From: JALOOE01 sp964423545 | GTDB lineage: Bacteria > Chloroflexota > Anaerolineae > CG2-30-64-16 | Direction: 5' to 3' | DNA: 19,179 nt | Assembly (NCBI GenBank): GCA_964423545.1 | Contig: CAYRFV010000090.1 | Span: 1-19,179 of the forward strand | Shown: positions 1 through 6,522 of the stretch, in pieces | Numbering within the stretch: position 1 is the first letter of the stretch | How the letters are laid out: the number at the start of each line of letters is the position of its first letter | Program-made: the position numbers and the translations under genes | The notes under the pieces: generated by a model | What the model was told of the DNA's origin: nothing | The model's database searches: none | The model's input: the letters and a program-made list of their open reading frames with translations, nothing else

Positions 1-866
1 TTCGACACCGCCTCATAGGTCAGCCCCGCGCGCGGGGAGAAGGCGTACATTTGCAGGCCGGGCAGCCAGTGCGCCGCGCTGACGCCCAGCGCGGCCGCGG
101 CGAGCACGGCCGCTGACGCGACCGCGAAGCCTGCGGGCAGCCTCAAGCGCACTGCGGCCAGTGCGAAATACGCCGCGGCCAGATAGGCGATGTAGAGAAA
201 GGTCTGCGGGTGGCCGGCCAGCACGCCGAACCCGAAGACCGCACCGGCGAGCGCCATGGCCGGCAGCGAGCGCCGCTCCAGCGCGATCTCCGTCAGCCAC
301 AGCCCGGCCGGCAGCCAGACGGCCGTCTCCAGGATGACGAGCTGGAGCATCGGGTAGGAGGTGAGGTAGCCGCCCAGGGAGAACGCCAGCCCGGCGATCA
401 GTCCGGCGCCGTCAGCGACCGCGCGCGTCCGGCCGGCGGCGCCTGCCCCCGCGCCCGCGGCCACCAGCCGGCGCACGAACAGAAAGGTGAAGAGCCCGCC
501 CAGCCCCAGGTGCAGGATTGCCTCCAGCTCCAACGCCTCGAACGGCAGCTTCGGAAAGATCGTCTGCCACAGGCCGGGCGGATAGTAGGGCGCAAAGAGG
601 CTCATGGCGACTGCCGGCTCGCCGCCGAAGGTGTAGGGGTCCCACAGCGGCAGGCGGCCGTGGCGATACTCGTCGGCCACGAAGACCCGCATCGGGTAGT
701 GCTGCTCCACGAAATCGCCGTATCGGAAGAGCCGGCGCTGCCGGGGGTCGGGCCACCAGACCTGCCAGAAGAGGAGGAACGGCAGCAGCAGCAGCACGGC
801 GCCGATCAAGAGCGATCGCACGCGGGCGCGCTGCCGGGGTTGGAGGCGGGGCCGGGTGTCTGGCAT
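1..866 (-). CDS. YfhO-like polytopic membrane protein (3' end beyond window)
   Basis: Only the N-terminal 288 or so residues are present; the frame runs open through base 1. After a basic N-terminus comes a membrane segment (about residues 19-37), then the family-like stretch DFVEQHYP (51-58) and RLPLWDPYTFGGEP (71-84). Several further hydrophobic segments follow, with a GHPQTFLY motif in a later loop. This combination is typical of the YfhO family, which are GT-C-fold-like membrane proteins linked to glycosylation of lipid carriers, teichoic acids or surface glycans. The substrate here is unknown. The ATG at 866 was chosen because the protein begins basic and then hydrophobic, as expected for an inner-membrane protein. 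It follows the L,D-transpeptidase gene after a 106-nt spacer filled with short repeats and is probably its operon partner. Family assignment is by recognition of motifs, not by search. Confidence 0.8.
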   Translation of the reverse strand, partial: MPDTRPRLQPRQRARVRSLLIGAVLLLLPFLLFWQVWWPDPRQRRLFRYGDFVEQHYPMRVFVADEYRHGRLPLWDPYTFGGEPAVAMSLFAPYYPPGLWQTIFPKLPFEALELEAILHLGLGGLFTFLFVRRLVAAGAGAGAAGRTRAVADGAGLIAGLAFSLGGYLTSYPMLQLVILETAVWLPAGLWLTEIALERRSLPAMALAGAVFGFGVLAGHPQTFLYIAYLAAAYFALAAVRLRLPAGFAVASAAVLAAAALGVSAAHWLPGLQMYAFSPRAGLTYEAVS

Positions 867-899
867 CGGATTGCTGGGTTGCGCGGCGCTCGCCGCCGG

Positions 900-965
900 A
901 CTCCGGCGCCTGAAGCCGGCGCCTGAAGCCGGCGTCTGCTGGCGTCTGAAGCCGGCGTCTGCCAA
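900..965. repeat. short tandem/palindromic repeats in the L,D-transpeptidase-YfhO spacer
   Basis: The plus strand shows repeated units of about 13 nt built on GGCGCCTGAAGCC, then variant units GGCGTCTGAAGCC/GGCGTCTGC. The GGCGCC and GCCGGC parts are palindromic, so the transcript could fold. The tract occupies over half of the 106-nt spacer between the transpeptidase stop and the YfhO-like start. Function unknown; it could be an expanded low-complexity tract or an intercistronic hairpin. Confidence 0.7.
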
Positions 966-972
966 CGGAGGC

Positions 973-1734
973 TCAGCCCGCGGCGCTCTTCCTCGGCAGG
1001 ACGACCAGCGGCGCTCCCTGCGGCTTCCACGCGGTGAACCAGGCCGCGTCTTCGGGCGCGAGGCGGATGCAGCCGTGCGAGGCCGGGTAGTTGCCGAGCG
1101 CGTCGAGGTCTTCGTAGACCTTCTTGCCGTCGACCAGCCGGTAGGGCGCGCTGTGGATCAAGATGCTGCCGGTCGGGTCATCGTAGAGGTACCACCCCTC
1201 GTCCGCGTAGGTGCCGTAGGCGTGGAAGGTGCCCCAGTACTTGCCCACCAGCCCGTACCAGGCCGGAGTCCGATAGCCCTGTTCCTCGTCGCCGGTGCTG
1301 ATCGGCAGCTCGCGCGGGGCCTTGCCCGGCTCCCAGATCGTCATGCGCTGGCTGTTCGGGTCAACGACCACGAAGCGCCGCGTCGGGTCCATGCCATACC
1401 GCGCCACGATCTCTGCCAGGTAGGGGGAGAGGGCCGCGGCGGGCTGCGCCGGCGCTGCAGTCGCGGGCGGGGCCGCGGTCGGGACAGGGGTCGCGGTGAA
1501 CGCGACGATCGCCGGCTCGACAAGGCCTCGTCTGGGCGTCAGAGTGACCGGCCGCGGGGTGCGGGTGGGGGTCGCGGTCAGCCGCGCCTCCAGGGTCGCG
1601 CTCAGGCTGCCGAGCCGGGCGCCGCCCCATGCCGCCCACACGGTCGCGGTCAGGCCGATCAGCACCGCAAGGACGACCACGATGAGCAGGCCAGCCCGGC
1701 TCGTCTTATGCGTGAGGTGGCGCTCAGGTTGCAT
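973..1734 (-). CDS. membrane-anchored L,D-transpeptidase (YkuD domain)
   Basis: 253 aa. A short basic tail precedes one N-terminal membrane segment (about 14-35). A Thr/Pro/Ala-rich linker (about 50-100) probably spans the wall. The YkuD catalytic domain (about 118-248) carries the hallmark motif: His194 in ILIHSAPY and, 26 residues on, SHGCIRL with His220 and nucleophile Cys222. YkuD enzymes form 3-3 cross-links in peptidoglycan or attach proteins to it, acting outside the membrane. The ATG at 1734 lies 8 nt after the translin-family stop, so the two genes are almost certainly co-transcribed; no strong Shine-Dalgarno is visible. Related L,D-transpeptidases also catalyse other wall reactions, so the exact cross-link is not determined. 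Confidence 0.93.
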   Translation of the reverse strand: MQPERHLTHKTSRAGLLIVVVLAVLIGLTATVWAAWGGARLGSLSATLEARLTATPTRTPRPVTLTPRRGLVEPAIVAFTATPVPTAAPPATAAPAQPAAALSPYLAEIVARYGMDPTRRFVVVDPNSQRMTIWEPGKAPRELPISTGDEEQGYRTPAWYGLVGKYWGTFHAYGTYADEGWYLYDDPTGSILIHSAPYRLVDGKKVYEDLDALGNYPASHGCIRLAPEDAAWFTAWKPQGAPLVVLPRKSAAG

Positions 1735-1742
1735 CGGTGTGT

Positions 1743-2456
1743 TCAGACCGCCCTGGGCATTCGCCCTTCAAACGCGCGCAGCGCGGCCTCGAGCTCCTCC
1801 TGGCGCACCGCCACCGTCAGATCCCCGCGCGTGCGCTCCAGAACCGCGCGCAGCGCATCGGTCGTGCGCCGCAGGCCGCCGGTCAGGGCATCGGGAAAGT
1901 CCATCGTCACCAGGTGGCTGTAGACATCGTCCATCACGTCGAGGAGCGGCTCCGCCTCCGCGGTGCGGCCCAGGCGGATCAAGTCGAGGATGAAACGCCG
2001 CAGCTCGCTGGCAGCTTCGGCAAGACCGTTCAGATAAGCGGCCGCTGGCATGCCCAGGTCGGCCGGCCCGGGCGCGGTGGCGCCAGCGTTCCTGCGCACG
2101 AAAGCATAGAGCAGGTGCGCTTCGGCCAGTTCCTTGAGCGCGTCCTGGGTGTAGCCGGCCTCGTACAGGTCGGGATACGCGGCCAGTCCGGCGGACATCA
2201 CGGCGGCCGCCTCGGCCGCGGTGCGCAGGCCCGCGGCCGCCTCCGCCCACTCGTGGCGGTGCATGGCGCGGATGCTCAGCGCACAGAAGCGGATCAGCTC
2301 GCGACTGCGGTTGAGCGCAGCGTCGCGCGCCTGGTTCTTCGCGGTCAGCTCGCTGCGGATCGCATCGATGGTCGGCGCCAGGTCGATTGCCGCCGCCGGC
2401 CCGCTCGCCATATCGGCGGCAGGCGCTAGCTCTCCCGTCTGCATCAGGTTGGACAT
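1743..2456 (-). CDS. translin/TRAX-family protein
   Basis: 237 aa, all-helical by appearance, matching the length of translin-family proteins. Family-like stretches are the N-terminal SELTAKNQARDAALNRSRELIR (about 35-56), the central QDALKELAEAHLLYAF with a Glu-x-x-Glu pair in the place where TRAX has its catalytic acidic residues, and the C-terminal RRTTDALRAVLERTRGDLT. Translin and TRAX form octameric rings (C3PO) that bind or cleave RNA in eukaryotes; archaeal relatives form similar rings. The acidic pair suggests RNase potential here, which is inference. The ATG at 2456 was preferred over an upstream in-frame start at 2621 because the extra 55 residues are low-complexity and a promoter lies directly before 2456. 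First gene of a probable translin, L,D-transpeptidase, YfhO-like operon. Archaeal members are sometimes mislabelled haloacid dehalogenase; no such motifs are seen. Confidence 0.85.
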   Translation of the reverse strand: MSNLMQTGELAPAADMASGPAAAIDLAPTIDAIRSELTAKNQARDAALNRSRELIRFCALSIRAMHRHEWAEAAAGLRTAAEAAAVMSAGLAAYPDLYEAGYTQDALKELAEAHLLYAFVRRNAGATAPGPADLGMPAAAYLNGLAEAASELRRFILDLIRLGRTAEAEPLLDVMDDVYSHLVTMDFPDALTGGLRRTTDALRAVLERTRGDLTVAVRQEELEAALRAFEGRMPRAV

Positions 2457-2463
2457 GGCCGCG

Positions 2464-2492
2464 ATTATACCCGCAAGCGGGAGCCTTGCCAA
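2464..2492 (-). promoter_or_regulatory. sigma-70-type promoter for the translin-family gene (leaderless)
   Basis: On the minus strand TTGGCA (2492-2487) is followed after exactly 17 nt by a perfect TATAAT (2469-2464). Transcription would begin about 6-8 nt later, at 2458-2456, which is at or beside the A of the ATG. The mRNA would therefore be leaderless. An inverted repeat CCCGCTTGCGGG lies in the spacer and could bind a regulator. Confidence 0.8.
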
Positions 2493-2521
2493 ATCGGGAT
2501 GAAATCGCGTTGCAGGCGCCG

Positions 2522-2690
2522 GGCGCTGCGCCGGAGGTGCGGCTGATCGCGGTGGTGTTGACGGCGCAGGGGGTGGCCGCGCGCGTCGTGTCCATGCCGA
2601 GCTGGGAGCTATGTGCGGCACAAGACGCCGGCTGCCGGGCCCAGATGCTGCCGCCGCAGCTCCCCGCCCGCGTCGCCGTCGGCTGGCAGC
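2522..2690 (+). pseudogene. fragment of the transketolase C-terminal domain
   Basis: In the frame of base 2531 the translation contains GVAARVVSMPSWEL, then AAQDAGCRAQMLPP and ARVAV. This is the highly conserved tract of the transketolase C-terminal domain (typically ARVVSMPSWELF, AQD, YR, VLPP, ARVAVE). No thiamine-binding or pyrimidine domain precedes it: directly upstream is the translin promoter. Downstream the frame loses similarity, although a shifted frame near 2732-2760 (GFAALRVSAEL) may be the eroded continuation. About 50-55 recognisable residues out of about 650 remain. It is not a functional enzyme; it is a relic of a deletion or rearrangement, or a chimeric join in the assembly. 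Confidence 0.75.
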
Positions 2691-2760
2691 GCCAGCTACG
2701 CCCCGGCTCGCATCAGAAGGGGGACTCGCCGGCTTCGCGGCGCTCCGGGTGTCTGCGGAG

Positions 2761-2790
2761 TTGAGGCCATGCCCGCGCGACTGCTATCAT
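2761..2790 (+). promoter_or_regulatory. candidate extended -10 promoter upstream of the broken hypothetical gene
   Basis: TTGAGG (2761-2766), an 18-nt spacer, then TATCAT (2785-2790) preceded by TG-n, forming an extended -10. Transcription would start near 2797, about 50 nt before the ATG at 2847. A second AT-rich box, TATAAA at 2808-2813, is also present. Assignment is by consensus only. The remaining bases of 2691-2846 hold nothing else recognisable. Confidence 0.5.
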
Positions 2791-2846
2791 CAGGTCAGCC
2801 CGACCGATATAAATGTGAGCGATGCGTGCCCGCTACGGTGGCAGCC

Positions 2847-3394
2847 ATGAGCAAATCGGATCAACAGATGACGCCGCTAAGCGCCGGGACTATGGCCGGG
2901 CGCAAGCAGCGCGGCGAGGTGCGGGTCGCGATTGTGCGCGACCCGCGCGACTTCGGCATCTTGCGGGACGAGCTGTGGTACCGCGTACCCGTGGATACTG
3001 CGCCGAAACGCTGGCCGCCGCAGTGGCTGGCGTTCTATCAGACCAAGGTCTTTAGGGACGAGAAGTGGGCCATCAACTACTACGGTCGCGTCAAGCGCAT
3101 CTCGGACGCCAGCCGTGACGAGCTGTTCCCCCACGACTGATCGCCGGTACTATCGCGTGCAGATCGAGCGCCTGGAGCAGCTTGCGCAGCCGATCCGCAG
3201 CGCGCGCGACCGGCGGCTGGCAGGTGTTGCGCTACACCACCCACCAGATTCGCGCAGAATTCGCCGACTACTGCCTGCCTGGGATCGTACAGACGATCAA
3301 TAAGCTGGCGGGATTGACGCGCGACGGGCTTGCGCCGCGGCGCTTCGTGGCGCTGCCCGAGGGGGAAGGCCAGCAGCTCTCCCTCTTCGGCTGA
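2847..3394 (+). pseudogene. hypothetical protein gene with two frameshifts
   Basis: The coding signal moves through three frames. Frame A (2847-3140) encodes a convincing N-terminus including IVRDPRDFGIL, PPQWLAFYQTKVF and KWAINYYGRVKRI, and stops soon after a CCCCC run (3128-3132). Removing one C joins it to TTDRRYYRVQIERLEQLAQPI in the next frame. A second one-base excess around the GCGCGCGCG tract (3200-3208) then joins it to WQVLRYTTHQIRAEFADYC, ending at TGA 3392-3394 after QQLSLFG. The repaired protein would be about 180 aa. The first half recalls small PUA/EVE-like or DNA-metabolism-associated proteins of unknown function, but I do not recognise the family with confidence. Both shifts sit in slippage-prone tracts, so either true decay or sequencing error is possible. 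Confidence 0.6.
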
Positions 3395-3398
3395 CTGC

Positions 3399-3442
3399 CA
3401 GCCCCCGAGCGCCACGCGCACCTTCACCTGGACGCGCCAGTC
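3399..3442 (+). repeat. copy of the 3' end of the LysM gene
   Basis: These 44 nt reproduce, on the plus strand, the last codons of the LysM gene at 18168-18212 (minus strand). They encode PPSATRTFTWTR and differ by two substitutions and one C in a C-run; the stop codon TAG has become CAG. Nothing else of a LysM protein is seen upstream: the copy begins 5 nt after the stop of the broken hypothetical gene. It is probably the relic of a paralogue or a recombination scar. Confidence 0.75.
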
Positions 3443-3482
3443 CCGCGCCTGGCGCTCAGCCGGACGCCGCGGCGCGCCCCTT

Positions 3483-3511
3483 TTGGCCCCTGCCCCAGGC
3501 TGTGGTATGAT
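3483..3511 (+). promoter_or_regulatory. extended -10 promoter for the zinc-ribbon membrane protein
   Basis: TTGGCC (3483-3488), a 17-nt spacer, then TATGAT (3506-3511) with TG-n directly before it. The predicted start near 3518 leaves a leader of about 120 nt before the ATG at 3641. Confidence 0.65.
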
Positions 3512-3538
3512 GCCCGTCGTGCTTGTTCTGCGATGACG

Positions 3539-3620
3539 CCCCCGGCCCTTCGCTGCCTGCCGAGCAGCCGAGGGCCGGGGGTCTGCTTCCCGGAACCAGA
3601 CGATTCCCCCGCTTGGCGGG
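3539..3620 (+). promoter_or_regulatory. structured 5' leader with three successive hairpins
   Basis: Hairpin 1 has a perfect 11-bp stem (CCCCCGGCCCT 3539-3549 with AGGGCCGGGGG 3571-3581) whose loop holds a further CTGC/GCAG pairing. Hairpin 2 pairs GTCTG (3581-3585) with CAGAC (3597-3601), with TTCC/GGAA inside. Hairpin 3 pairs CCCGC (3608-3612) with GCGGG (3616-3620). No U-tract follows hairpin 1, so it is not a standard intrinsic terminator. It matches no riboswitch class I can recognise. Confidence 0.5.
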
Positions 3621-3640
3621 ACGATGAGGGTGCAAGGGTT

Positions 3641-4357
3641 ATGCCGCAGCTTCCGACTGAACTGCTGAATACGATCGGCGTGGTCCTCGAGCTGATGGTC
3701 GCGGGGATGACCGCGCTGACCGTCGCATTCTGGATCGGCCTCGTGGTGTGGACCTTTCGGGATATCCGCTCAAGAACGCGCGACGTCTTCGCCTGGATCC
3801 TGGCGAGTGTGCTGGTGCTGGTCCTGGGACCGATCGGCTGGCTGCTCTATTTCCTGTTGCGTCCCCGCGAGACTCTGGCCCAGGTCTACGACCGGCAGCT
3901 CGAAGAGGAGGTGCTGCTGCGCGACATCACCGCGCGCCGCGCCTGCCCGAAGTGCCAGACCGTGACCGAGGCGGAGTGGCTGCTGTGCCCGCGCTGCCGC
4001 ACGGCGCTGCGCCGCCGCTGCGGCGAATGCGGCCGGGGCCTGGAGCTGGATTGGGTCGCTTGCCCCTATTGCACCGCAGTGGTGGCCGACGTCAGGGGCG
4101 GCCGCAAGGCCCGGGCCGCCCTATCCCAGCCTGAGCCGGCGCTTCAGAATCAAACAGCGCTTCAGACCGAAGCGGCGCTTCAACCTGAAGCAGCGCTTCA
4201 GCCCGAAGCAGCGCTTCAGCCCGAAGCAGCGCTTCAGCCCGTGGCGACGCAGGCGGTTGTTGCAGGCGCTGCGACTGCGACAACTGCAGCCGTGGTGGAC
4301 GCCGGGCCCGCGCCGCAGCTCGGGTTCGAGCCGCGGCCAGAGCCTGCGGCGGAGTAA
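3641..4357 (+). CDS. two-TM membrane protein with double zinc ribbon and Gln/Glu/Ala repeats
   Basis: 238 aa. Two membrane segments (about 15-39 and 48-74) resemble the short N-terminal module of PLDc_N-type proteins, with the phrase VLGPIGWLLYFLLRP. A cytoplasmic double zinc ribbon follows, with four pairs: Cys102/105, Cys116/119, Cys127/130 and Cys141/144 (DZANK-like spacing). The tail holds repeated six-residue units of the type ALQPEA (about 167-200), then an Ala/Thr-rich end. The ATG at 3641 puts the first membrane segment at the N-terminus; the upstream extension of the frame to 3533 falls inside the hairpin leader and was rejected. Zinc-ribbon membrane proteins of this sort often act as adaptors; no reaction can be assigned. 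It is monocistronic and converges on the aminotransferase gene. Confidence 0.8.
   Translation: MPQLPTELLNTIGVVLELMVAGMTALTVAFWIGLVVWTFRDIRSRTRDVFAWILASVLVLVLGPIGWLLYFLLRPRETLAQVYDRQLEEEVLLRDITARRACPKCQTVTEAEWLLCPRCRTALRRRCGECGRGLELDWVACPYCTAVVADVRGGRKARAALSQPEPALQNQTALQTEAALQPEAALQPEAALQPEAALQPVATQAVVAGAATATTAAVVDAGPAPQLGFEPRPEPAAE
4139..4240 (+). repeat. 18-nt tandem repeat within the zinc-ribbon protein gene
   Basis: Five to six imperfect copies of GCGCTTCAGCCCGAAGCA. GAAGC and GCTTC within each unit are inverted repeats, so every copy can form a small hairpin. The last three copies are essentially identical. The 18-nt period keeps the reading frame, so copy number can change without breaking the protein. 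Confidence 0.9.
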
Positions 4358-4413
4358 GGCCGGGCCTGCCGCAGCTGGCCGGGCCTGCCGCAGCTGGCCG
4401 GGCCTGCCGCAGC
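4358..4413. repeat. three 19-nt tandem repeats between convergent genes
   Basis: GGCCGGGCCTGCCGCAGCT is repeated at 4358-4376 and 4377-4395, with a third copy at 4396-4413 that matches over 18 nt. It fills the whole gap between the zinc-ribbon gene stop (4357) and the aminotransferase stop (4416). It could slow polymerase from both sides, but there is no T-run on either strand, so it is not a classical terminator. Confidence 0.9.
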
Positions 4414-4415
4414 CG

Positions 4416-5660
4416 CTATCGTACCCCGGCTTCGTCCCGGCTCTCGCGGATCGCGGCCACTACGGCGTCGATGTCTTCGCGCGTCAGGCTCGACGCAGAG
4501 GGCAGATAGAGGCCGCGGCGGCACAGGTCCTCGGCCACAGGGTAGCGCTGCCCGCGGTACGCGTCGAAGTAGATCGGCTGGCAGTGCATCGGGATGAAGA
4601 AGGTGCGCGTCTCGACCCCGCGCCGCGCCAGCGCCTGGCGGAGCTGATCGCGCGTCAGCCCGAACTCTTCTTCGAGCACGATGCCGTACATCCAGAAGAC
4701 GTTGGTGGCCCAGGCCGCCTCTGGCGGGGTGGTGATGCCGGGGATGTGTCGCAGCTGCGCAGTGTAGTGCGCGGCATTCGCCCGCCGCGCAGCCACGAAC
4801 TTCTCCAACTGCTCGGTCTGCGCCAGGCCGATGGCCGCCTGCAGGTTGGTCATCCGGTAGTTGTAGCCCACAAACTTGTGCCAGAAGTGGCGCTCAGTGC
4901 TGAAGGCGTGATCGCGCAGGTTCCACGCCAGCCGCGCCACGTCTTCCCGGTTGGTCGTGACCATCCCCCCTTCGCCGGTCGTGATGATCTTGTTGCCGTA
5001 GAAGCTGAAGCTGGCCGCATCCCCCAGGCTGCCGACCGGCCGGCCTCGATAGTGCGCGCCGTGCGCCTCCGCTGCATCTTCCAGCACGAAGAGGCCGTGT
5101 CGCCGGCTGAGCGCGGTCAGAGCGTCCATGTCCACAGGATGGCCGTAGGTGTGCACGGGGATGATAGCGCGCGTGCGCGCGGTGATCTTCGCCTCCACCT
5201 GGTCGATGTCCAGGTTCCAGGTGTGTGGTTCGCTGTCGACCAGCACCGGCCGGCCGCCCAGGTAGGTGACGGCGTTTGCAGTGGCGATCATGGTGAAGGT
5301 GGGGATGATCACCTCGTCGCCGGGCTGCAACCCGAGGGTCGCCAACGCCAGGTGGAGCGCGACCGTGCCGTTCATGCACGCTACGCCGTAGCGCACGCCC
5401 ATCTTCTCTGCAAAGAGGGACTCGAAGCGGTGGATGTAGCCGCCGGCCGACGAGATCCAGTTGGTCTCCACCGCCTCGGTGATGTATTTGAGCTCGTTGC
5501 CGGCCAGCCACGGCTCGCACACCGGGATGATCGGCCGGCGCACCGGCGCGCCGAACTGCGGGATCGGGTTGCGCTGCGCGATCAACACTGGCTCCGGCCC
5601 GGGGATGATATCTCCCAGCTCTCCCAACTCGTCCAGACTCAGTTCACGCGGTTGTAGCAT
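4416..5660 (-). CDS. DegT/DnrJ/EryC1/StrS sugar aminotransferase (perosamine-synthase-like)
   Basis: 414 aa, PLP-dependent fold type I. The internal-aldimine lysine is Lys224 in FSFYGNKIITTGEGG, and EDAAEAHGA (194-202) supplies the acidic residue facing the pyridine nitrogen. Other family stretches are MNGTVALHLAL (96-106) and PGDEVIIPTFTMIATANAV (113-131). Family members transaminate nucleotide-linked keto-sugars; the overall sequence recalls GDP-perosamine synthase, but the exact sugar cannot be fixed from sequence. Residues 1-44 are an extra N-terminal arm before the usual start of the fold (IIPVCEPWLAGNE). AGGAG stands 9 nt before the ATG at 5660, a good ribosome site. It lies 59 nt after the GT2 gene on the same strand, probably as the last gene of the surface-glycan cluster. 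Confidence 0.92.
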   Translation of the reverse strand: MLQPRELSLDELGELGDIIPGPEPVLIAQRNPIPQFGAPVRRPIIPVCEPWLAGNELKYITEAVETNWISSAGGYIHRFESLFAEKMGVRYGVACMNGTVALHLALATLGLQPGDEVIIPTFTMIATANAVTYLGGRPVLVDSEPHTWNLDIDQVEAKITARTRAIIPVHTYGHPVDMDALTALSRRHGLFVLEDAAEAHGAHYRGRPVGSLGDAASFSFYGNKIITTGEGGMVTTNREDVARLAWNLRDHAFSTERHFWHKFVGYNYRMTNLQAAIGLAQTEQLEKFVAARRANAAHYTAQLRHIPGITTPPEAAWATNVFWMYGIVLEEEFGLTRDQLRQALARRGVETRTFFIPMHCQPIYFDAYRGQRYPVAEDLCRRGLYLPSASSLTREDIDAVVAAIRESRDEAGVR

Positions 5661-5719
5661 GGCGATTGGCTCCTAATGCAGTTGGTCTGTCGATGGCGCA
5701 CCACGGGCCGGCCCGCCGG

Positions 5720-6487
5720 TCATGCGTCACGTCCCGGCCGTCCGTCGTCGTGCGTCCGTCCCCTTCCCATCACCCTCACCCCGAACAGCTTCACGATCAT
5801 CACGACGTACTTCCGCCCGCGGCGCAGGTAGCCAGCGATGTTGGTGGCGGTCTTCGACTCGCCGCTGAGGCGCGCGCCGCAGACATAGGGCGTCTCTTCG
5901 ACGCGCAGACCCATGAACTGCGCCCGTGCCAGCAGGTCGATGCAGTACTCGCCGTAGTCGCCGGTCAGGACGATCCGGTCGAACACACCGCGCCTGGCCG
6001 CAATGAAGCCGCTCGTGTAGTCGCGCACGCGCCAGCCCAACAGGAGCATGGCGCACGCGTTGATTGTCACCGAGAATGCCCGTGCGAGCAAACTGTGCCC
6101 TACGTCGCGGCCGCCCGCCACATAGCGCGATCCGACCGCGATGTCTGCGCCCGCTTCGAGCCGCGCCAGCAGCGCGGGGATCGCCTCGGGCGGCATGGCC
6201 AGGTCGCAGTCCATCCACGACACCGCGTCGGTGTCCGCGGCCCGGATCCCCGCCCAGATCGCCGAAGTGAGCCCGCGCTCGGTGGTCCGGTGCAGCAACC
6301 GCACGCGGCGGTCGCGCGCCGCGATCTCCGCCACGACCTGCCAGGTGCCATCCGGCGAATCGTCGTCCACCACCAGCACCTGCACCGGCGGCCGCACATG
6401 CCGCAGGATGCAGTCGATCAGGATCGGGATATTCTCCCGCTCGTTGTAGGTGGGCAAGATCGCGGTCAATGAAAGCGGCGTCTCCAT
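5720..6487 (-). CDS. GT2 glycosyltransferase, polyprenyl-phosphate mannose synthase (DPM1)-like
   Basis: 255 aa with start at 6487. LPTYNERENI (11-20), VVDDDSPDGT (39-48), the metal-binding MDCD (92-95) and GSRYVAGG (119-126) are GT2 nucleotide-sugar motifs in the order seen in dolichol/polyprenyl-phosphate mannose synthases; DYTSGFIAARR (156-166) is also typical. There is no C-terminal pair of membrane helices, so it resembles the DPM1-type soluble catalytic subunit. It probably transfers mannose or a related sugar from a nucleotide to polyprenyl phosphate, giving the donor used by the two GT39 enzymes encoded upstream. An alternative GTG start at 6562 would add 25 low-complexity residues encoded by the palindromic spacer, which I judge unlikely. 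Confidence 0.9.
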   Translation of the reverse strand: METPLSLTAILPTYNERENIPILIDCILRHVRPPVQVLVVDDDSPDGTWQVVAEIAARDRRVRLLHRTTERGLTSAIWAGIRAADTDAVSWMDCDLAMPPEAIPALLARLEAGADIAVGSRYVAGGRDVGHSLLARAFSVTINACAMLLLGWRVRDYTSGFIAARRGVFDRIVLTGDYGEYCIDLLARAQFMGLRVEETPYVCGARLSGESKTATNIAGYLRRGRKYVVMIVKLFGVRVMGRGRTHDDGRPGRDA

Positions 6488-6522
6488 CGCCGCCCCATGG
6501 GGCGCCGCCCTACGGGGCGCTG
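6488..6522. repeat. tandem palindromes in the GT39-GT2 spacer
   Basis: A perfect 14-bp palindrome CGCCCCATGGGGCG stands beside an imperfect CGCCC-CGTA-GGGCG hairpin. Both lie directly upstream of the GT2 start codon, so a folded transcript could limit initiation. The rest of the 85-nt spacer is AGGCG-rich and otherwise featureless. Confidence 0.65.

Noticed and set aside
856..1923. 355-aa plus-strand ORF across the YfhO and L,D-transpeptidase genes
   Set aside because: Shadow of two genes on the minus strand that show motifs.
2456..2621. N-terminal extension of the translin-family protein to 2621
   Set aside because: It would cross the promoter and the transketolase relic, and the residues are Pro/Ala/Arg-rich without similarity to translin.
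4139..4413. possible CRISPR array
   Set aside because: Repeats of 18-19 nt are contiguous without unique spacers, and there are no cas genes; the first tract codes for protein.
4358..4413. bidirectional intrinsic terminator between convergent genes
   Set aside because: No clean stem followed by a T-run on either strand; reported only as a repeat.
4257..5657. 466-aa plus-strand ORF antisense to the aminotransferase gene
   Set aside because: Composition is Arg/Gly/His/Val-rich with no motif, while the minus strand holds a full DegT enzyme. It is a GC-rich shadow frame.
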